From UBA1189 sp045647345 (lineage in GTDB: Bacteria; Bacteroidota; Bacteroidia; Bacteroidales; Bacteroidaceae), in the NCBI GenBank assembly GCA_045647345.1, contig JAZRMG010000181.1, forward strand, positions 1 through 56,297: a DNA stretch of 56,297 nucleotides, read 5' to 3'. Position 1 is the first letter of the stretch; each line of letters begins with the position of its first letter. Made by a program: the position numbers and the translations under genes. The notes beneath the pieces were generated by a model. That model was not told the DNA's origin and did not search any database. It saw only the letters and a program-made list of their open reading frames with translations. Below, in pieces: positions 17,917-27,538 of this stretch.

Positions 17917-20900
17917 ATGACAATGAAAAGCAAAATATATAATTCACTGCGTTTGACCACCGTTGTTGCAGGCATTGTGCTGGGTGCGGGGCAAATGGTT
18001 GCTCAAGAAAATGGCAACGTACAGGAAAATAAGGTAGAAGCTGCCGAACAATTGACCGAAGTAAGCGGTATCGTATACGATGCGGCTACTAAGGAGGTAT
18101 TGCCCGGTGTGCGCGTTGAGGCTTTGGGTGACAATAAGTATACGGCCATGACCAAGCCCGATGGTAAGTTTGTTATCAAACTGCCTGCTCATGTGGCTTC
18201 GCTCTATGTATCTACACCCGGATATGAGGGATTGATTGTGAAAGCTGATGCTACTCAGTCTATGGTGATATATATGTATGATGAGGCGTTCAGCACCTTC
18301 GTAGAGAACAAGTTTGATGTCACAGGTAAGAGTGAAGCTCTTATCGGAGTGACCAAGGCACAGTCAATGGAAACTGAAATACAGAATCAGTTGGGTGCTG
18401 ACGTAAGAACAATTACACGCTCTGGTACTATCGGACTCGGTGGTATCATGATGATGCAAGGTATCAACTCGCTGAATACCTCAGCACAGCCGCTCATCGT
18501 ATTGGACGGTATCGTGCAGGATCTTCAAGACAGCTATACTACATTGCACGACGGTTACTATAACAATGTATTGGCAGGTATTGACGTGAACGACATCGAG
18601 AAGATTACCGTATTGAAGAATGCTACAGCACTCTATGGCGCAAAGGGTGGTAATGGTGTCATTCTCGTTGATACCAAGCGTGGACATAGCCAGGCTACAC
18701 GTATTGACGCCTCGGCTTACGCTTCTTATACAATGGCTCCGAAATTGCCTGATATGATGAACGCAAGTCAGTTCCGTCTCTATGCTAACGAGCTGATTGG
18801 CGGTGTGAAGAATCTGAATTCAACCAATTTCCCCTTCTTGAATGACGACCAGAGCAAGTCGTACTATGCCATGTATCACAATGAGACAGATTGGTCTGAC
18901 TATGTTTATCGCAATGCGATGATGCAGAACTATCATGTCAATGTACAGGGTGGTGACGAGCGTGCTATGTATAACTTCTCTGTCGGATTTGCAGATGGTG
19001 ACAATACAATCAAGCACAATGACTACAATCGTTTGAATATCCGATTCAATACCGATATCGTGTTGGCCGATTTCTTGGATACTCGTTTTGATATTTCGTA
19101 CAGCCGTATTAACCGTGACTTACGTAATGATGGTATTCAGCAGGATTTGACAAGTGGCCCTATTGCTTCGCCCGGATTCTTGGCTTTGATCAAGTCACCT
19201 TTCTTGAGTCCATATCGTTTCACCTCTAAGGGACAGATTACCCAGGCTTTGGATGGTGCTGACACATTTGCCAATGTGGACTATAGCACTATCAACAATA
19301 GCTTGGCTAATCCGCTGACCATCTTTGAGCATGGCGATGGCGAAAACAAGAACGTGCAAGAGTATACCGTATTTGACGTGACAGTAGCCCCTGAGGCTCG
19401 TTTGGGCAAGGGACTCACAGCCACCACACTCTTCAACTACCGTCTGCATCGTACTAATGAGAAGTATTTCCGTCCCATGACAGGTTCGCCCGCCTTCTCA
19501 ATTCCTAATTTGGGCGTTTCGAGAAATGAGGTGGCTTCGTTCTTCTCTAAGGAGACTGCTATCTATAGCGATACACATATCGATTGGGTAAAGAATGTTG
19601 GTAGCCACTATCTCAACGTATTCGGTGGATTCCGCTTCTCTAACTTTGCTTATGATTCAAGTTTCCAGTCTTGTCATAACACCGGTAACGATAAGTTGCC
19701 CGATATCAAGGAGTCATATGACTTTATCGATGAAGGTGGTGAACTCAATGTGGTACGCAATATGGCATGGTATGCCAATGCAGACTATAACTTGGCAAAC
19801 AAGTATTTCTTCCAGGCTAGTCTTACAGCAGAGTCTTCTTCACGCTTTGGTCGTGAGATTGAGGGTGCTCTTAAGTTAGGTGGTGTATGCTGGGGCTTGT
19901 TCCCCTCATTGCAAGCCGGTTGGTTGGTTTCTTCTGAGCCTTTCTTCAATACCAATACCATCAACTACTTGAAGTTGAGAGGTGGTATCGACTGGTCGGG
20001 TAATGACAATATTGTCAGCAACGCCGCTTACACCTATTTTAGCACTGTACAGTATGCAGGTACTGCTATGGGTATCAAGTTGGCTAACATCGAGAACCAA
20101 TCATTGCAGTGGGAGACTACCCGTCGCATGAACCTTGGATTTGATGTGCAGGCATTCAATAACCGTGTTCGCTTGTCTGGTGATGTATATCACAACAATA
20201 CCAACAACTTGCTCACTTTGGATAAGGTGCCCTATTTGACCGGTTTGCAGTATTACTGGTGTAATGGCGGTTCGCTTGTAAACAATGGTGCATCGGTTAA
20301 CCTTACTGTTAGAGCTATCAACAAGAAGGATTGGAAGTGGGAAGTAGGAGCTAGCGCTGGTACTTACAAGAATAAGATTACTAAGTTGCCTACTGGAACC
20401 AATTTCAAGAATGGTAAGGATGAGTTGTACGGATTCACTACAGACATCTATAATGGTACTGTACTCTCTGCAGAAGGTATGGCAGCAGGTGTGTTCTACG
20501 GTTATGCTACAGACGGTGTATACAAGGATGCTGCAGATGCTCTTGTAGATGGTAAGCCCGTTGAAACTTATGACGTGAACACAGGTTTGGTGACTCAGTT
20601 TGAGGCTGGTGATGTGAAGTTTGTTGACCAGGATGGTAATAACTTCATCGATGAGAACGACCGCGTGGTTATTGGTAACCCCAATCCTGCCCTCTTCGGA
20701 AATATCCAGAGCAGTCTGAAGTATAAGAACTTTACCTTGAGCGCAACCTTGAACTACTCGCTCGGTAACGATGTGTACAACTATCAGCGTTCATTGCTCG
20801 AGAGTGGCAGTAACTTCTATAACCAAACCGTTGCTGTTGTCAACCGTTGGAAGGCCGAGGGTGACGTGACCGATATGCCGCGTGCTACATATGGTGACCC

Positions 20901-21174
20901 GAAGGGTAACAATCGTTTCTCTGACCGTTGGATTGAGGATGGTTCATATCTCCGCTTGAAAGACTTGACCCTTTCTTATCAGGTCCCCGTATCTGCATCT
21001 TGGTTGCAAGGTCTCACAGTATGGGCTTCAGGTACAAACTTGTTCACATTGACCAAGTATTTGGGTAGCGATCCCGAGTTCTCGTTCAGCAACAACGTAT
21101 TGTATCAGGGTATCGACAATGGTATGCTCGGTCAAAGCCGTAGCTTCAACGTTGGCGTAAAAGTGAACTTGTAA
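17917..21174 (+). CDS. SusC/RagA-like TonB-dependent outer-membrane transporter (second)
   Basis: A 1085-residue importer with a signal peptide ending near MVAQE; an ATG at 17923 is an equally possible start. After the signal comes a 25-residue polar stretch, then a carboxypeptidase-regulatory-like domain (VSGIVYDAATKEVLPGVRV). The plug has LIVLDGIVQD, DIEKITVLKNATALYGAKG and GVILVDTKRG. The usual plug MRLRG is replaced by MMMQG, and no clear TonB box was seen, so the plug differs from that of the first SusC. The barrel ends in VGVKVNL rather than a terminal Phe. Its SusD partner starts six bases after the stop. Being in one operon with a divergent SusC, it may import a related but distinct ligand. 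Confidence 0.95.
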   Translation: MTMKSKIYNSLRLTTVVAGIVLGAGQMVAQENGNVQENKVEAAEQLTEVSGIVYDAATKEVLPGVRVEALGDNKYTAMTKPDGKFVIKLPAHVASLYVSTPGYEGLIVKADATQSMVIYMYDEAFSTFVENKFDVTGKSEALIGVTKAQSMETEIQNQLGADVRTITRSGTIGLGGIMMMQGINSLNTSAQPLIVLDGIVQDLQDSYTTLHDGYYNNVLAGIDVNDIEKITVLKNATALYGAKGGNGVILVDTKRGHSQATRIDASAYASYTMAPKLPDMMNASQFRLYANELIGGVKNLNSTNFPFLNDDQSKSYYAMYHNETDWSDYVYRNAMMQNYHVNVQGGDERAMYNFSVGFADGDNTIKHNDYNRLNIRFNTDIVLADFLDTRFDISYSRINRDLRNDGIQQDLTSGPIASPGFLALIKSPFLSPYRFTSKGQITQALDGADTFANVDYSTINNSLANPLTIFEHGDGENKNVQEYTVFDVTVAPEARLGKGLTATTLFNYRLHRTNEKYFRPMTGSPAFSIPNLGVSRNEVASFFSKETAIYSDTHIDWVKNVGSHYLNVFGGFRFSNFAYDSSFQSCHNTGNDKLPDIKESYDFIDEGGELNVVRNMAWYANADYNLANKYFFQASLTAESSSRFGREIEGALKLGGVCWGLFPSLQAGWLVSSEPFFNTNTINYLKLRGGIDWSGNDNIVSNAAYTYFSTVQYAGTAMGIKLANIENQSLQWETTRRMNLGFDVQAFNNRVRLSGDVYHNNTNNLLTLDKVPYLTGLQYYWCNGGSLVNNGASVNLTVRAINKKDWKWEVGASAGTYKNKITKLPTGTNFKNGKDELYGFTTDIYNGTVLSAEGMAAGVFYGYATDGVYKDAADALVDGKPVETYDVNTGLVTQFEAGDVKFVDQDGNNFIDENDRVVIGNPNPALFGNIQSSLKYKNFTLSATLNYSLGNDVYNYQRSLLESGSNFYNQTVAVVNRWKAEGDVTDMPRATYGDPKGNNRFSDRWIEDGSYLRLKDLTLSYQVPVSASWLQGLTVWASGTNLFTLTKYLGSDPEFSFSNNVLYQGIDNGMLGQSRSFNVGVKVNL

Positions 21175-21180
21175 TGAATT

Positions 21181-23076
21181 ATGAACAAACAAATAAAGTA
21201 TAGAGCAATGAAAAACAAATCATTTATAGGACTTGTTGCCGCTATCTTCTCACTGACGCTGACTACCTCGTGTGAGGATATGTTGACTGTTGACTCCAAC
21301 CGTGTGGTCTATGAAGAGGAGCATACGCTCAGCAGTACCGCCGACTCGGTATATACTACCAACGGAATCTTGCAGTCGTTCCAGCAGATAGCTGATAGAT
21401 ATATTCTCTTGGGTGAACTGAGAGGTGACTTGGTGGATGTGAATGAAATTACACAGGCCAAGTATCGTAATATTGCTGATTTCAAGTTTGACACAGAGAA
21501 TGAGCTGTTAGATCCGACCGACTATTATGCGGTGATTAATAACTGTAACTATCTGTTGAAGCACATGGATGTGTCGCACAAGAAGAATGGTAAGCCGTTG
21601 ATGCTTGATGAGTACGCCGCAGCGCTGAGCATTCGTGCATGGACCTATATGCAGCTCGCCATCAACTATGGTAAGGTACCTTTCTTCACAGAACCGCTCA
21701 CCAAGGTGGCTGACGCAGAGGCTATATTGGACAATGTGGCTGAATGGAAGGATATCAAGGGTATTGCTGAAGCCCTTGCTCCTGAGTTGGAAGAGCATGT
21801 TGAAACCGATATGCCGGCTTGGGCTTCACCCTTCTCTATTCCTACAAAGAATATGTTCCCTCCCGTGAAGTTGGTTTTGGGCGATTTGTACCTTTGGAAA
21901 GGTGATTACGAGCAGGCTTCATTCTATTTCTTGGACTTCTTGGCAAATAGAAACGAGAATCAGGCAGAGAACTATTCGGCTACATTGACAGGTAGTACGT
22001 ATGAGTTTGAAGGCTATATGGGTAATAATGGTAAGGCTGTGTATTTCGGTTATAATGACATTACTCGTAAGTTGTATACTTTTGCCACTACTATGAACGA
22101 CTGGTTGGATTATGCCGAGTTTACCGATTCGAAGAACGAGAACCTCTGTGCTATCGCAATGTCTACCTCTTCGGAGAGCGGTACGGTTTCTGAGGTTAAA
22201 GACTTGTTCTACAATTTTAATGGAACTCATCAGTTGGTGCCCTCTTCTGCTTGGTTGCAGCTGAATAACGAACAGAACTATTACCGTAAGTTGAAAATCC
22301 AAGGTTCAACCACAGATGATGATGATGCTTATGCCGAATATGTAAAGTATGGCGATGCACGTGGAAAGTATATTTATGACACTGAGAATAAGCTGACTTT
22401 AGAGAATGGATCAGAATATACTCCCTTGTCGAAGTTCCAGAATGCAACAGCTTCTACTATCGTGCTTTATAGACGTGCTGTTGTTTATTTGAGAGCTGCC
22501 GAGGCACTGAACAGCTATGCTGCTGTGGAGTATCAGAAAGGTGATGCTGTGTCTATGAAACATGCTGGTGAGCATGCTACCATTGCATTCAACTTCTTGA
22601 AGGATGCCTACAAGGCTTTCTTGATGATCAACGAACACACCTTGGATGCGGCTTATAGCAGTACTCCCGAGTATCGTTTGAAACTGAACAGCGACACTGC
22701 TGCATTTGTAAAGTATGAGGAGATGTTGAGAAGCGATTTCTTCCAAGGTGTACATGCCAGAGGTTGTGGCGAGGTGCATTTGGATACCGTACACTACACC
22801 TTGAAGCCTGAGGCTATTGCTGATTATCTCGGTGTAAGTGAGGTGACCTTCCAGGATACAATCACTTATGTGGAGGAGCGTATCCTTAACGAGTTGGCTC
22901 TCGAAGCTCCCTTCGAAGGAAACCGTTTCGGTGATCTCATCCGCTTTGCCGAGCGTCGTGGCGATGACAATCTCTTGATTGAACGCGTTGCCAATAGAAG
23001 TGGAAAGGAAAATCTTGAGATTAAGGCCAAGCTTCAAGATAAGGCTAACTGGTATCTCCCACTTCCTGTGAAATAA
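21181..23076 (+). CDS. SusD/RagB-like surface lipoprotein (second)
   Basis: A 631-residue lipoprotein partner of the second SusC; an in-frame ATG at 21208 would give a shorter, more typical signal peptide. The lipobox TTSC is followed by EDML, and the ERILNELALEAPFEGNRFGDLIR motif near the end is typical of the family. The NNCNYLLKHMD segment and helical repeats are also visible. It is the last gene of the FAS1/SusCD operon: a perfect hairpin terminator starts 15 bases after the stop codon. Confidence 0.94.
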   Translation: MNKQIKYRAMKNKSFIGLVAAIFSLTLTTSCEDMLTVDSNRVVYEEEHTLSSTADSVYTTNGILQSFQQIADRYILLGELRGDLVDVNEITQAKYRNIADFKFDTENELLDPTDYYAVINNCNYLLKHMDVSHKKNGKPLMLDEYAAALSIRAWTYMQLAINYGKVPFFTEPLTKVADAEAILDNVAEWKDIKGIAEALAPELEEHVETDMPAWASPFSIPTKNMFPPVKLVLGDLYLWKGDYEQASFYFLDFLANRNENQAENYSATLTGSTYEFEGYMGNNGKAVYFGYNDITRKLYTFATTMNDWLDYAEFTDSKNENLCAIAMSTSSESGTVSEVKDLFYNFNGTHQLVPSSAWLQLNNEQNYYRKLKIQGSTTDDDDAYAEYVKYGDARGKYIYDTENKLTLENGSEYTPLSKFQNATASTIVLYRRAVVYLRAAEALNSYAAVEYQKGDAVSMKHAGEHATIAFNFLKDAYKAFLMINEHTLDAAYSSTPEYRLKLNSDTAAFVKYEEMLRSDFFQGVHARGCGEVHLDTVHYTLKPEAIADYLGVSEVTFQDTITYVEERILNELALEAPFEGNRFGDLIRFAERRGDDNLLIERVANRSGKENLEIKAKLQDKANWYLPLPVK

Positions 23077-23090
23077 ATCAGAAATTATTG

Positions 23091-23127
23091 AAGGGCTGCT
23101 CCGGAGAATTATGCGGAGCAGCCCTTT
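23091..23127 (+). terminator. Rho-independent-type terminator of the FAS1/SusCD operon
   Basis: A perfect 13-bp stem (23091-23103 with 23114-23126) encloses a 10-base loop and runs into TTTGTT. It starts 15 bases after the SusD stop. It also rules out the far-upstream ATG at 23111 as the amidase start, since that ATG lies in the loop. Confidence 0.85.
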
Positions 23128-23167
23128 GTTATATTATAGAACTACTAAAGCATTACTTCGTCATTCA

Positions 23168-24292
23168 ATGTCTCGTCTATCCCTATTGTTATGTGTATGG
23201 CTGATGGCTATGGCTGTCAGTGCCAAAGATTTTACAGTGGTTATTGATGCTGGTCATGGTGGTAAGGACCCAGGTGCTGTCAGTGCCAATAAACAGATAT
23301 ATGAGAAGGATATCACACTGAAAGTAGCGCTTATGGTGGGAGAGAGCATTGCGGCGAGCCATCCTGAAGTGAAGGTGCTCTATACACGTAAGACAGACAA
23401 GTTTGTCGGACTTAATGACCGTGCACGCATGGCCAATAAGGCAAATGCCGATCTTTTCATCTCCATTCACGTCAATGCAGCCAAGAATCGTTCGGCTAAA
23501 GGTGCTGAGACCTTTACGTTAGGTGTAGAGGAAGAACGTACGGAGCTAAGTCTGGATGTCGCTAAACGGGAGAATGGAGTTATTCTCCTCGAAGATAACC
23601 ATGAGAAGACCTATGCAAACTTCAATCCCAATTCGCCAGAGAGTTATATCATCTTTGAATATATGCAGAGTGAGTTCGTGAAGGAGAGCATACACCTGGC
23701 TCAATATGTGCAGGAAAATTTTGCCAAAGATGCCAATCGGCAGGATCGTGGTGTCCGTCAAGCTGGATTCCTTGTGCTCAATGCCACTTCAATGCCCAGT
23801 ATCTTGGTAGAGTTGGGCTATATAAGCAATGCTGAGGAGGCCAAGTATCTGGCTTCTGCTACTGCTCAAAAGCGTTTGAGCCAATGTATTACCAAAGCGT
23901 TTGACCAGTATTATGCCGACTTGAAGAAGCTACAGAACAATATGCTGCTGGCAGAAGAGTCTCTCTCAAATGAACAGGAAAATGCAACGGGGAACTTGCA
24001 AACGGCGGTAGTGCGGGATGATACGCCTGTGTTTAAGGTGCAGTTCCTCTCTTCATCCAAGAAATTGGAGAAAGGCAATCCTGCATTCAAGGGAGTCGGC
24101 CCTGTATCTTATTATTACGAAAAGGGGTTATACAAGTATACTTGTGGGGAATCTGCTAACTATAATGAGATACTGCATGTAAAAAATAAGGTGAATGAGA
24201 AGTTCAAGGATGCTTTTGTTGTGGCCTTCGTCAAGGGCGAACGGATAGATACGCAGCAAGCCATTGCTTTGTTTAAGCAGCAGAATCCTTAG
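23168..24292 (+). CDS. N-acetylmuramoyl-L-alanine amidase (Amidase_3) with SPOR-like tail
   Basis: A 374-residue periplasmic zinc amidase that cleaves the bond between muramic acid and L-alanine in peptidoglycan. The ATG at 23168 gives a signal peptide ending in VSAK; the upstream in-frame ATG is inside a terminator. Zinc ligands are the His in DAGHGG (near residue 30), the Glu in IYEKDI and the His in SIHVNA. The catalytic Glu is in ILVELGYISN near residue 220. The last 90 residues (FKVQFLSSS to the end) look like the SPOR-related domain common in Bacteroidetes amidases, which may bind denuded septal glycan. An MlaD-type gene follows 51 bases later. Confidence 0.93.
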   Translation: MSRLSLLLCVWLMAMAVSAKDFTVVIDAGHGGKDPGAVSANKQIYEKDITLKVALMVGESIAASHPEVKVLYTRKTDKFVGLNDRARMANKANADLFISIHVNAAKNRSAKGAETFTLGVEEERTELSLDVAKRENGVILLEDNHEKTYANFNPNSPESYIIFEYMQSEFVKESIHLAQYVQENFAKDANRQDRGVRQAGFLVLNATSMPSILVELGYISNAEEAKYLASATAQKRLSQCITKAFDQYYADLKKLQNNMLLAEESLSNEQENATGNLQTAVVRDDTPVFKVQFLSSSKKLEKGNPAFKGVGPVSYYYEKGLYKYTCGESANYNEILHVKNKVNEKFKDAFVVAFVKGERIDTQQAIALFKQQNP

Positions 24293-24343
24293 CTCGAAAA
24301 GGAACTCATTTGCGTTCCCTTAGATACAAATAGTAGATAGAAT

Positions 24344-25231
24344 ATGAAACGTTTCAGCAAAGAGGTAAAGATTGGTGCTACTTTTCTAATTAGTGTTGCA
24401 CTATTGTATATTGGTGTGAATTTTCTCAAAGGGAGTAGTGTATTTTCCCATTACAGCACCTATTACACCGTTGTGAGTAATACAGGTGGAATTGCCGTTT
24501 CGTCGGTTGTCACAGCCAATGGCTATCAAGTAGGTACGGTCAGTCGTGTCGAATATGATTATGCCCGTCCTGAACGTATTGTGTTGGCTATGCGTGTGAA
24601 TGAGGCCTTACGTATACCGAAGGGGACGCACGCCTTTCTTGTAAACTCTTTGATGGGAGGGGTGAGCATAGAGCTTAGATTGGCTCAGTCTGCGGTGTAC
24701 TATGCTGATGGTGACACCCTGCCGAGCGGAGTGGCTGACGGACTGACAGGACAAATAGAAAATGTGATGTTGCCACAGGTCAATGCATTAGTCCCCAAGG
24801 TGGATAGTCTCATTACAGCATTGACCACATTGGTTGCCAATCCTGCTTTGGAGGCTTCAATAAGCAATGTGGAGAGCATTAGTGCTAAACTAAACCATAC
24901 GGCAGGCGAACTGAACCGTCTCTTTCATGATGAATTACCCCTGTTGGTCACTGACCTGCAGGGAACTGCGCGAAACGTGAATAAGATTACCTCCGAGTTG
25001 GCTACCATGGATTATGTGCAGACAATAGCTCGTGTGGATAGTGCCATTGCAGGTCTGCAAACGCTTTCGGAGGCTCTGACGAGCGATCGCAGCAGCATTG
25101 GCCGTCTGCTGGGTGATACGGCATTCTACAACAACCTCAATGAGGTGTGCACCAATGCCAATGCTCTCATCGAGGATGTGAAGGCTCACCCTTCGCGTTA
25201 TATCAATATCTCGGTCTTCGGAAAGAAATAA
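24344..25231 (+). CDS. MlaD/MCE-family protein
   Basis: A 295-residue inner-membrane-anchored protein of the MCE (MlaD) family, whose members carry lipids between the inner and outer membranes with an MlaE/MlaF ABC transporter. One N-terminal membrane segment (about residues 11-28) is followed by the MCE domain (about 37-115), with YTVVSNTGGIAVSSVVTANGYQVG matching the family start. The C-terminal half is predicted to be a long helix rich in small residues, as in other MCE proteins. Pairing with an amidase gene is common in Bacteroidetes. The ABC components are not in this window. Confidence 0.88.
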   Translation: MKRFSKEVKIGATFLISVALLYIGVNFLKGSSVFSHYSTYYTVVSNTGGIAVSSVVTANGYQVGTVSRVEYDYARPERIVLAMRVNEALRIPKGTHAFLVNSLMGGVSIELRLAQSAVYYADGDTLPSGVADGLTGQIENVMLPQVNALVPKVDSLITALTTLVANPALEASISNVESISAKLNHTAGELNRLFHDELPLLVTDLQGTARNVNKITSELATMDYVQTIARVDSAIAGLQTLSEALTSDRSSIGRLLGDTAFYNNLNEVCTNANALIEDVKAHPSRYINISVFGKK

Positions 25232-25247
25232 GCAGATAAGTTTTAGC

Positions 25248-25413
25248 AATAATATAGCTGTTGTCCAAAGAAACTTTCTCTCCGCGCTGAGTGTCATCCT
25301 GACAGAGCGTAGCGTCGGAAGGATCCCGCGCAGTGACTTGGCAAGAGACATTTGCGAGATGTTTCACTTCGTTCAACATGACAAACTATGCTTTGGACAA
25401 CTGCTATATTATT
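25248..25413. mobile_element. MITE-like palindromic element, copy 1
   Basis: A 166-bp element bounded by 23-bp terminal inverted repeats (25248-25270 and 25391-25413) that differ at one position. Internally it contains GTCATCCTGA, GGATCCCGCG and CATTTGCGAGATG segments. A closely similar copy lies in opposite orientation at 32061-32219. No open frame of useful size is present, so movement would need a transposase in trans. Confidence 0.8.
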
Positions 25414-25452
25414 ACCTAAGTTTTTATGTGTCAAATGGTTCCTATGCAGTGA

Positions 25453-25540
25453 GGAATTGCAATCTCACTGCATAGGAATTATAATCTCTGTATCGAGAAA
25501 TCGTAATCTCGCTACAGTGGAATTCGATTTCATATGCCTC
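25453..25540. repeat. Imperfect 22-bp tandem repeat upstream of dnaA
   Basis: Four units of 22 bp (25453-25474, 25475-25496, 25497-25518, 25519-25540) begin GGAATT or GAAATC, and the first three share TAATCTC or CAATCTC. A degenerate unit may precede them. The period is the same as that of the array at 1684-1771, though the sequence is not. Confidence 0.6.
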
Positions 25541-25845
25541 TTGAGAGAACAGCCGGATAGCATGTTTTTATAGGACGAAAAAGGTGCTAAATTAGATTTT
25601 GTCTAAAATAGTATGATTGTGCCAATGAGGCTCGGGAAGAGGCTGGAATATGCGATAAACCTCTATGAAAGTGGTGTTGCAGCAAGGGATTCAAACTTGA
25701 ATTTGAAAGTTGAAAAATGAAAAGTTGTTATTAATCAGCATGTTTGATATATGCAAGAGAAAAAAAGGGGAAGATAATGCGAAAAATACAAATAACTGAA
25801 AGTTAGCACCTTTGTAAACTGCAAATATTTGGAGAGTAAATATGG
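25541..25845. other. AT-rich region upstream of dnaA, no gene seen
   Basis: About 300 AT-rich bases precede the dnaA promoter. They hold short inverted repeats such as TTAGATTTTGTCTAA and TTCAAACTTGAA. No cluster of TTATCCACA-type DnaA boxes was found by eye, so there is no support for placing oriC here. Confidence 0.5.
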
Positions 25846-25877
25846 TTTGAAAATGTCGAATATGTAGCGTAACTTTG
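25846..25877 (+). promoter_or_regulatory. Predicted dnaA promoter
   Basis: TTTG at 25846-25849 and TAACTTTG at 25870-25877 are separated by 20 bases, a full match to the Bacteroidetes consensus. The dnaA ATG follows 35 bases downstream. Confidence 0.65.
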
Positions 25878-25912
25878 CAATGTAGAAGTAAAAGGAAAAG
25901 AAAGAAGCAATC

Positions 25913-27316
25913 ATGACAGACATTCAGCTCACAGAACTTTGGGGCAAATGTTTGGATATTATTCGCGATAATATACCAAACAGCACGTTTAATACGTGGT
26001 TCTCTAATACTAAGCCCGCGTCATACGTGGACAATGTATTGACGATTTTTGTGCCCAGCCAATTTGTGTATGAGTATATTGAGGCTCATTACGTGAATTT
26101 GCTTAGTGCTGCGATTTATCGTGTGTTTGGGAACAACACTTTGCTGAATTATCGTGTGCTTACTGATCGTCAGAATCAGCTGACAGTAGATCAAGAGTCG
26201 GAGAAGCGTCCTAATTCTAAGCTTTCAGAGCAGGTTAAGAGCTCTAATAAAACACCCGACGCCATTGCTGTGCCCGTGCAGGATCTTGACCCGATGTTGC
26301 GCAGCAACTATAGGTTTGACAACTTCATAGAGGGATTGAGTAATAAGCTTCCTCGTGCAGCCGCGGAGAGTATTGCGATGAAGCCAGGAAAGACTGTGTT
26401 TAATCCTCTTTTCCTTTACGGTGCTTCGGGAGTGGGAAAGACGCATTTGGCGAATGCTATTGGCTTGAAGGTAAAGGAACTATATCCCGAAAAGCGCGTG
26501 CTTTACGTATCGGCACACTTGTTTAAGGTGCAATATACAGACTCGGTGCGTAAGAATACGCTTAACGATTTCATCAACTTCTATCAGAGTATTGATGTAC
26601 TTATCATTGATGATATTCAGGAGTTTGTCGGTGTAGAGAAAACTCAGAATACCTTCTTCCATGTCTTCAATCACCTGCATCAGAATGGCAAGCAGCTCAT
26701 TATGACTTGCGATCGCCCGCCTGTGATGTTGCAGGGCATCGAAGATCGTCTCATCACACGTTTCAAGTGGGGTCTCACCGCCGAGATTGAACGTCCCAAT
26801 CTGGAGTTGCGTCGTAGCATCCTCTCAGATAAGGTCCGCCGTGAAGGGATTATGTTGGAGTCTGATGTCTTGGAGTATATCGCAGAGAATGTGACCGACA
26901 GCGTGCGTGAACTTGAGGGTATATTGATCTCGCTTCATGCGCACTCTACACTCTATGGACGCGAGATTGACATGGCTTTGGCTCAGCGTGTTATCAGTAA
27001 GGCCGTGCGTGTTGTCGAAAAGGAGTTGACGGTAGAGGATATCGTGCATTCTACGTGTGAATACTACCATGTGAAAGATGATAGTATTTATACTTCTTCG
27101 CGTAAGCGCGATATTGTACTTGCTCGTCAGATAGCGATGTATCTTACCCACAAGCATCTTCCTAATCTCTCGCTGGCGCGTATCGGACAATGTATAGGCT
27201 CTAAGGACCATTCGACAGTGTTGCATGCCTGCCGCACCATTGAGGGGCAGATTGAGGTCGACAAGGCTGTCGAGCTTGCCATAGAAGAAATAGAGGCGAA
27301 AATTAAGACTCGATAA
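25913..27316 (+). CDS. dnaA: Chromosomal replication initiator DnaA
   Basis: A 467-residue initiator that binds oriC and opens the duplex. Domain I covers about residues 1-80 (WFSNTKP), followed by a polar linker (about 85-125). The AAA+ domain spans about 130-345, with Walker A GASGVGKT at 170-177, Walker B LIIDDIQ, and the sensor segment ERPNLELRRSIL. Domain IV has the helix-turn-helix signature SKDHSTVLHACRTI near residue 435. The length is normal for the phylum. It has its own promoter and a strong downstream hairpin, so it appears monocistronic. It does not mark an obvious origin in this window. Confidence 0.98.
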   Translation: MTDIQLTELWGKCLDIIRDNIPNSTFNTWFSNTKPASYVDNVLTIFVPSQFVYEYIEAHYVNLLSAAIYRVFGNNTLLNYRVLTDRQNQLTVDQESEKRPNSKLSEQVKSSNKTPDAIAVPVQDLDPMLRSNYRFDNFIEGLSNKLPRAAAESIAMKPGKTVFNPLFLYGASGVGKTHLANAIGLKVKELYPEKRVLYVSAHLFKVQYTDSVRKNTLNDFINFYQSIDVLIIDDIQEFVGVEKTQNTFFHVFNHLHQNGKQLIMTCDRPPVMLQGIEDRLITRFKWGLTAEIERPNLELRRSILSDKVRREGIMLESDVLEYIAENVTDSVRELEGILISLHAHSTLYGREIDMALAQRVISKAVRVVEKELTVEDIVHSTCEYYHVKDDSIYTSSRKRDIVLARQIAMYLTHKHLPNLSLARIGQCIGSKDHSTVLHACRTIEGQIEVDKAVELAIEEIEAKIKTR

Positions 27317-27346
27317 TTCTTTCTCGGAAAAAGATTACGATATTAC

Positions 27347-27379
27347 TCCCACACGGAATATTTCTGTGTGGGATTTTTT
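27347..27379 (+). terminator. Terminator after dnaA
   Basis: An 8-bp perfect stem TCCCACAC/GTGTGGGA (27347-27354 and 27366-27373), with further weak pairing inside the loop, is followed by six T (27374-27379). It begins 31 bases after the dnaA stop. Confidence 0.85.
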
Positions 27380-27538
27380 GTGTGTTGTGTTTCTGTGGTT
27401 TTCTTCTCAGTTTTCTGTTGGGTTTTTGTTTTGGAAAACATTCTTGTTTTCTCGAAAATGTAATCCTTTTATTATTAGGCTGTTGTGTTTTTGTTTTGGA
27501 AAACTTTTACTTTTTCTCGATTTTCATTGTTGGGAAAT
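27380..27538. other. nrdJ upstream region with two long direct repeats
   Basis: No gene is seen in this T-rich gap. Two similar 40-base segments (27421-27460 and 27486-27525), 65 bases apart, share TTTTGTTTTGGAAAAC and a trailing TTTTCTCGA. No cobalamin-riboswitch signature was recognised, which might have been expected before a B12-dependent enzyme. Confidence 0.55.

Noticed and set aside
25541..25912. Replication origin (oriC) next to dnaA
   Set aside because: No cluster of DnaA boxes was seen by eye; only AT-richness and short inverted repeats support it.
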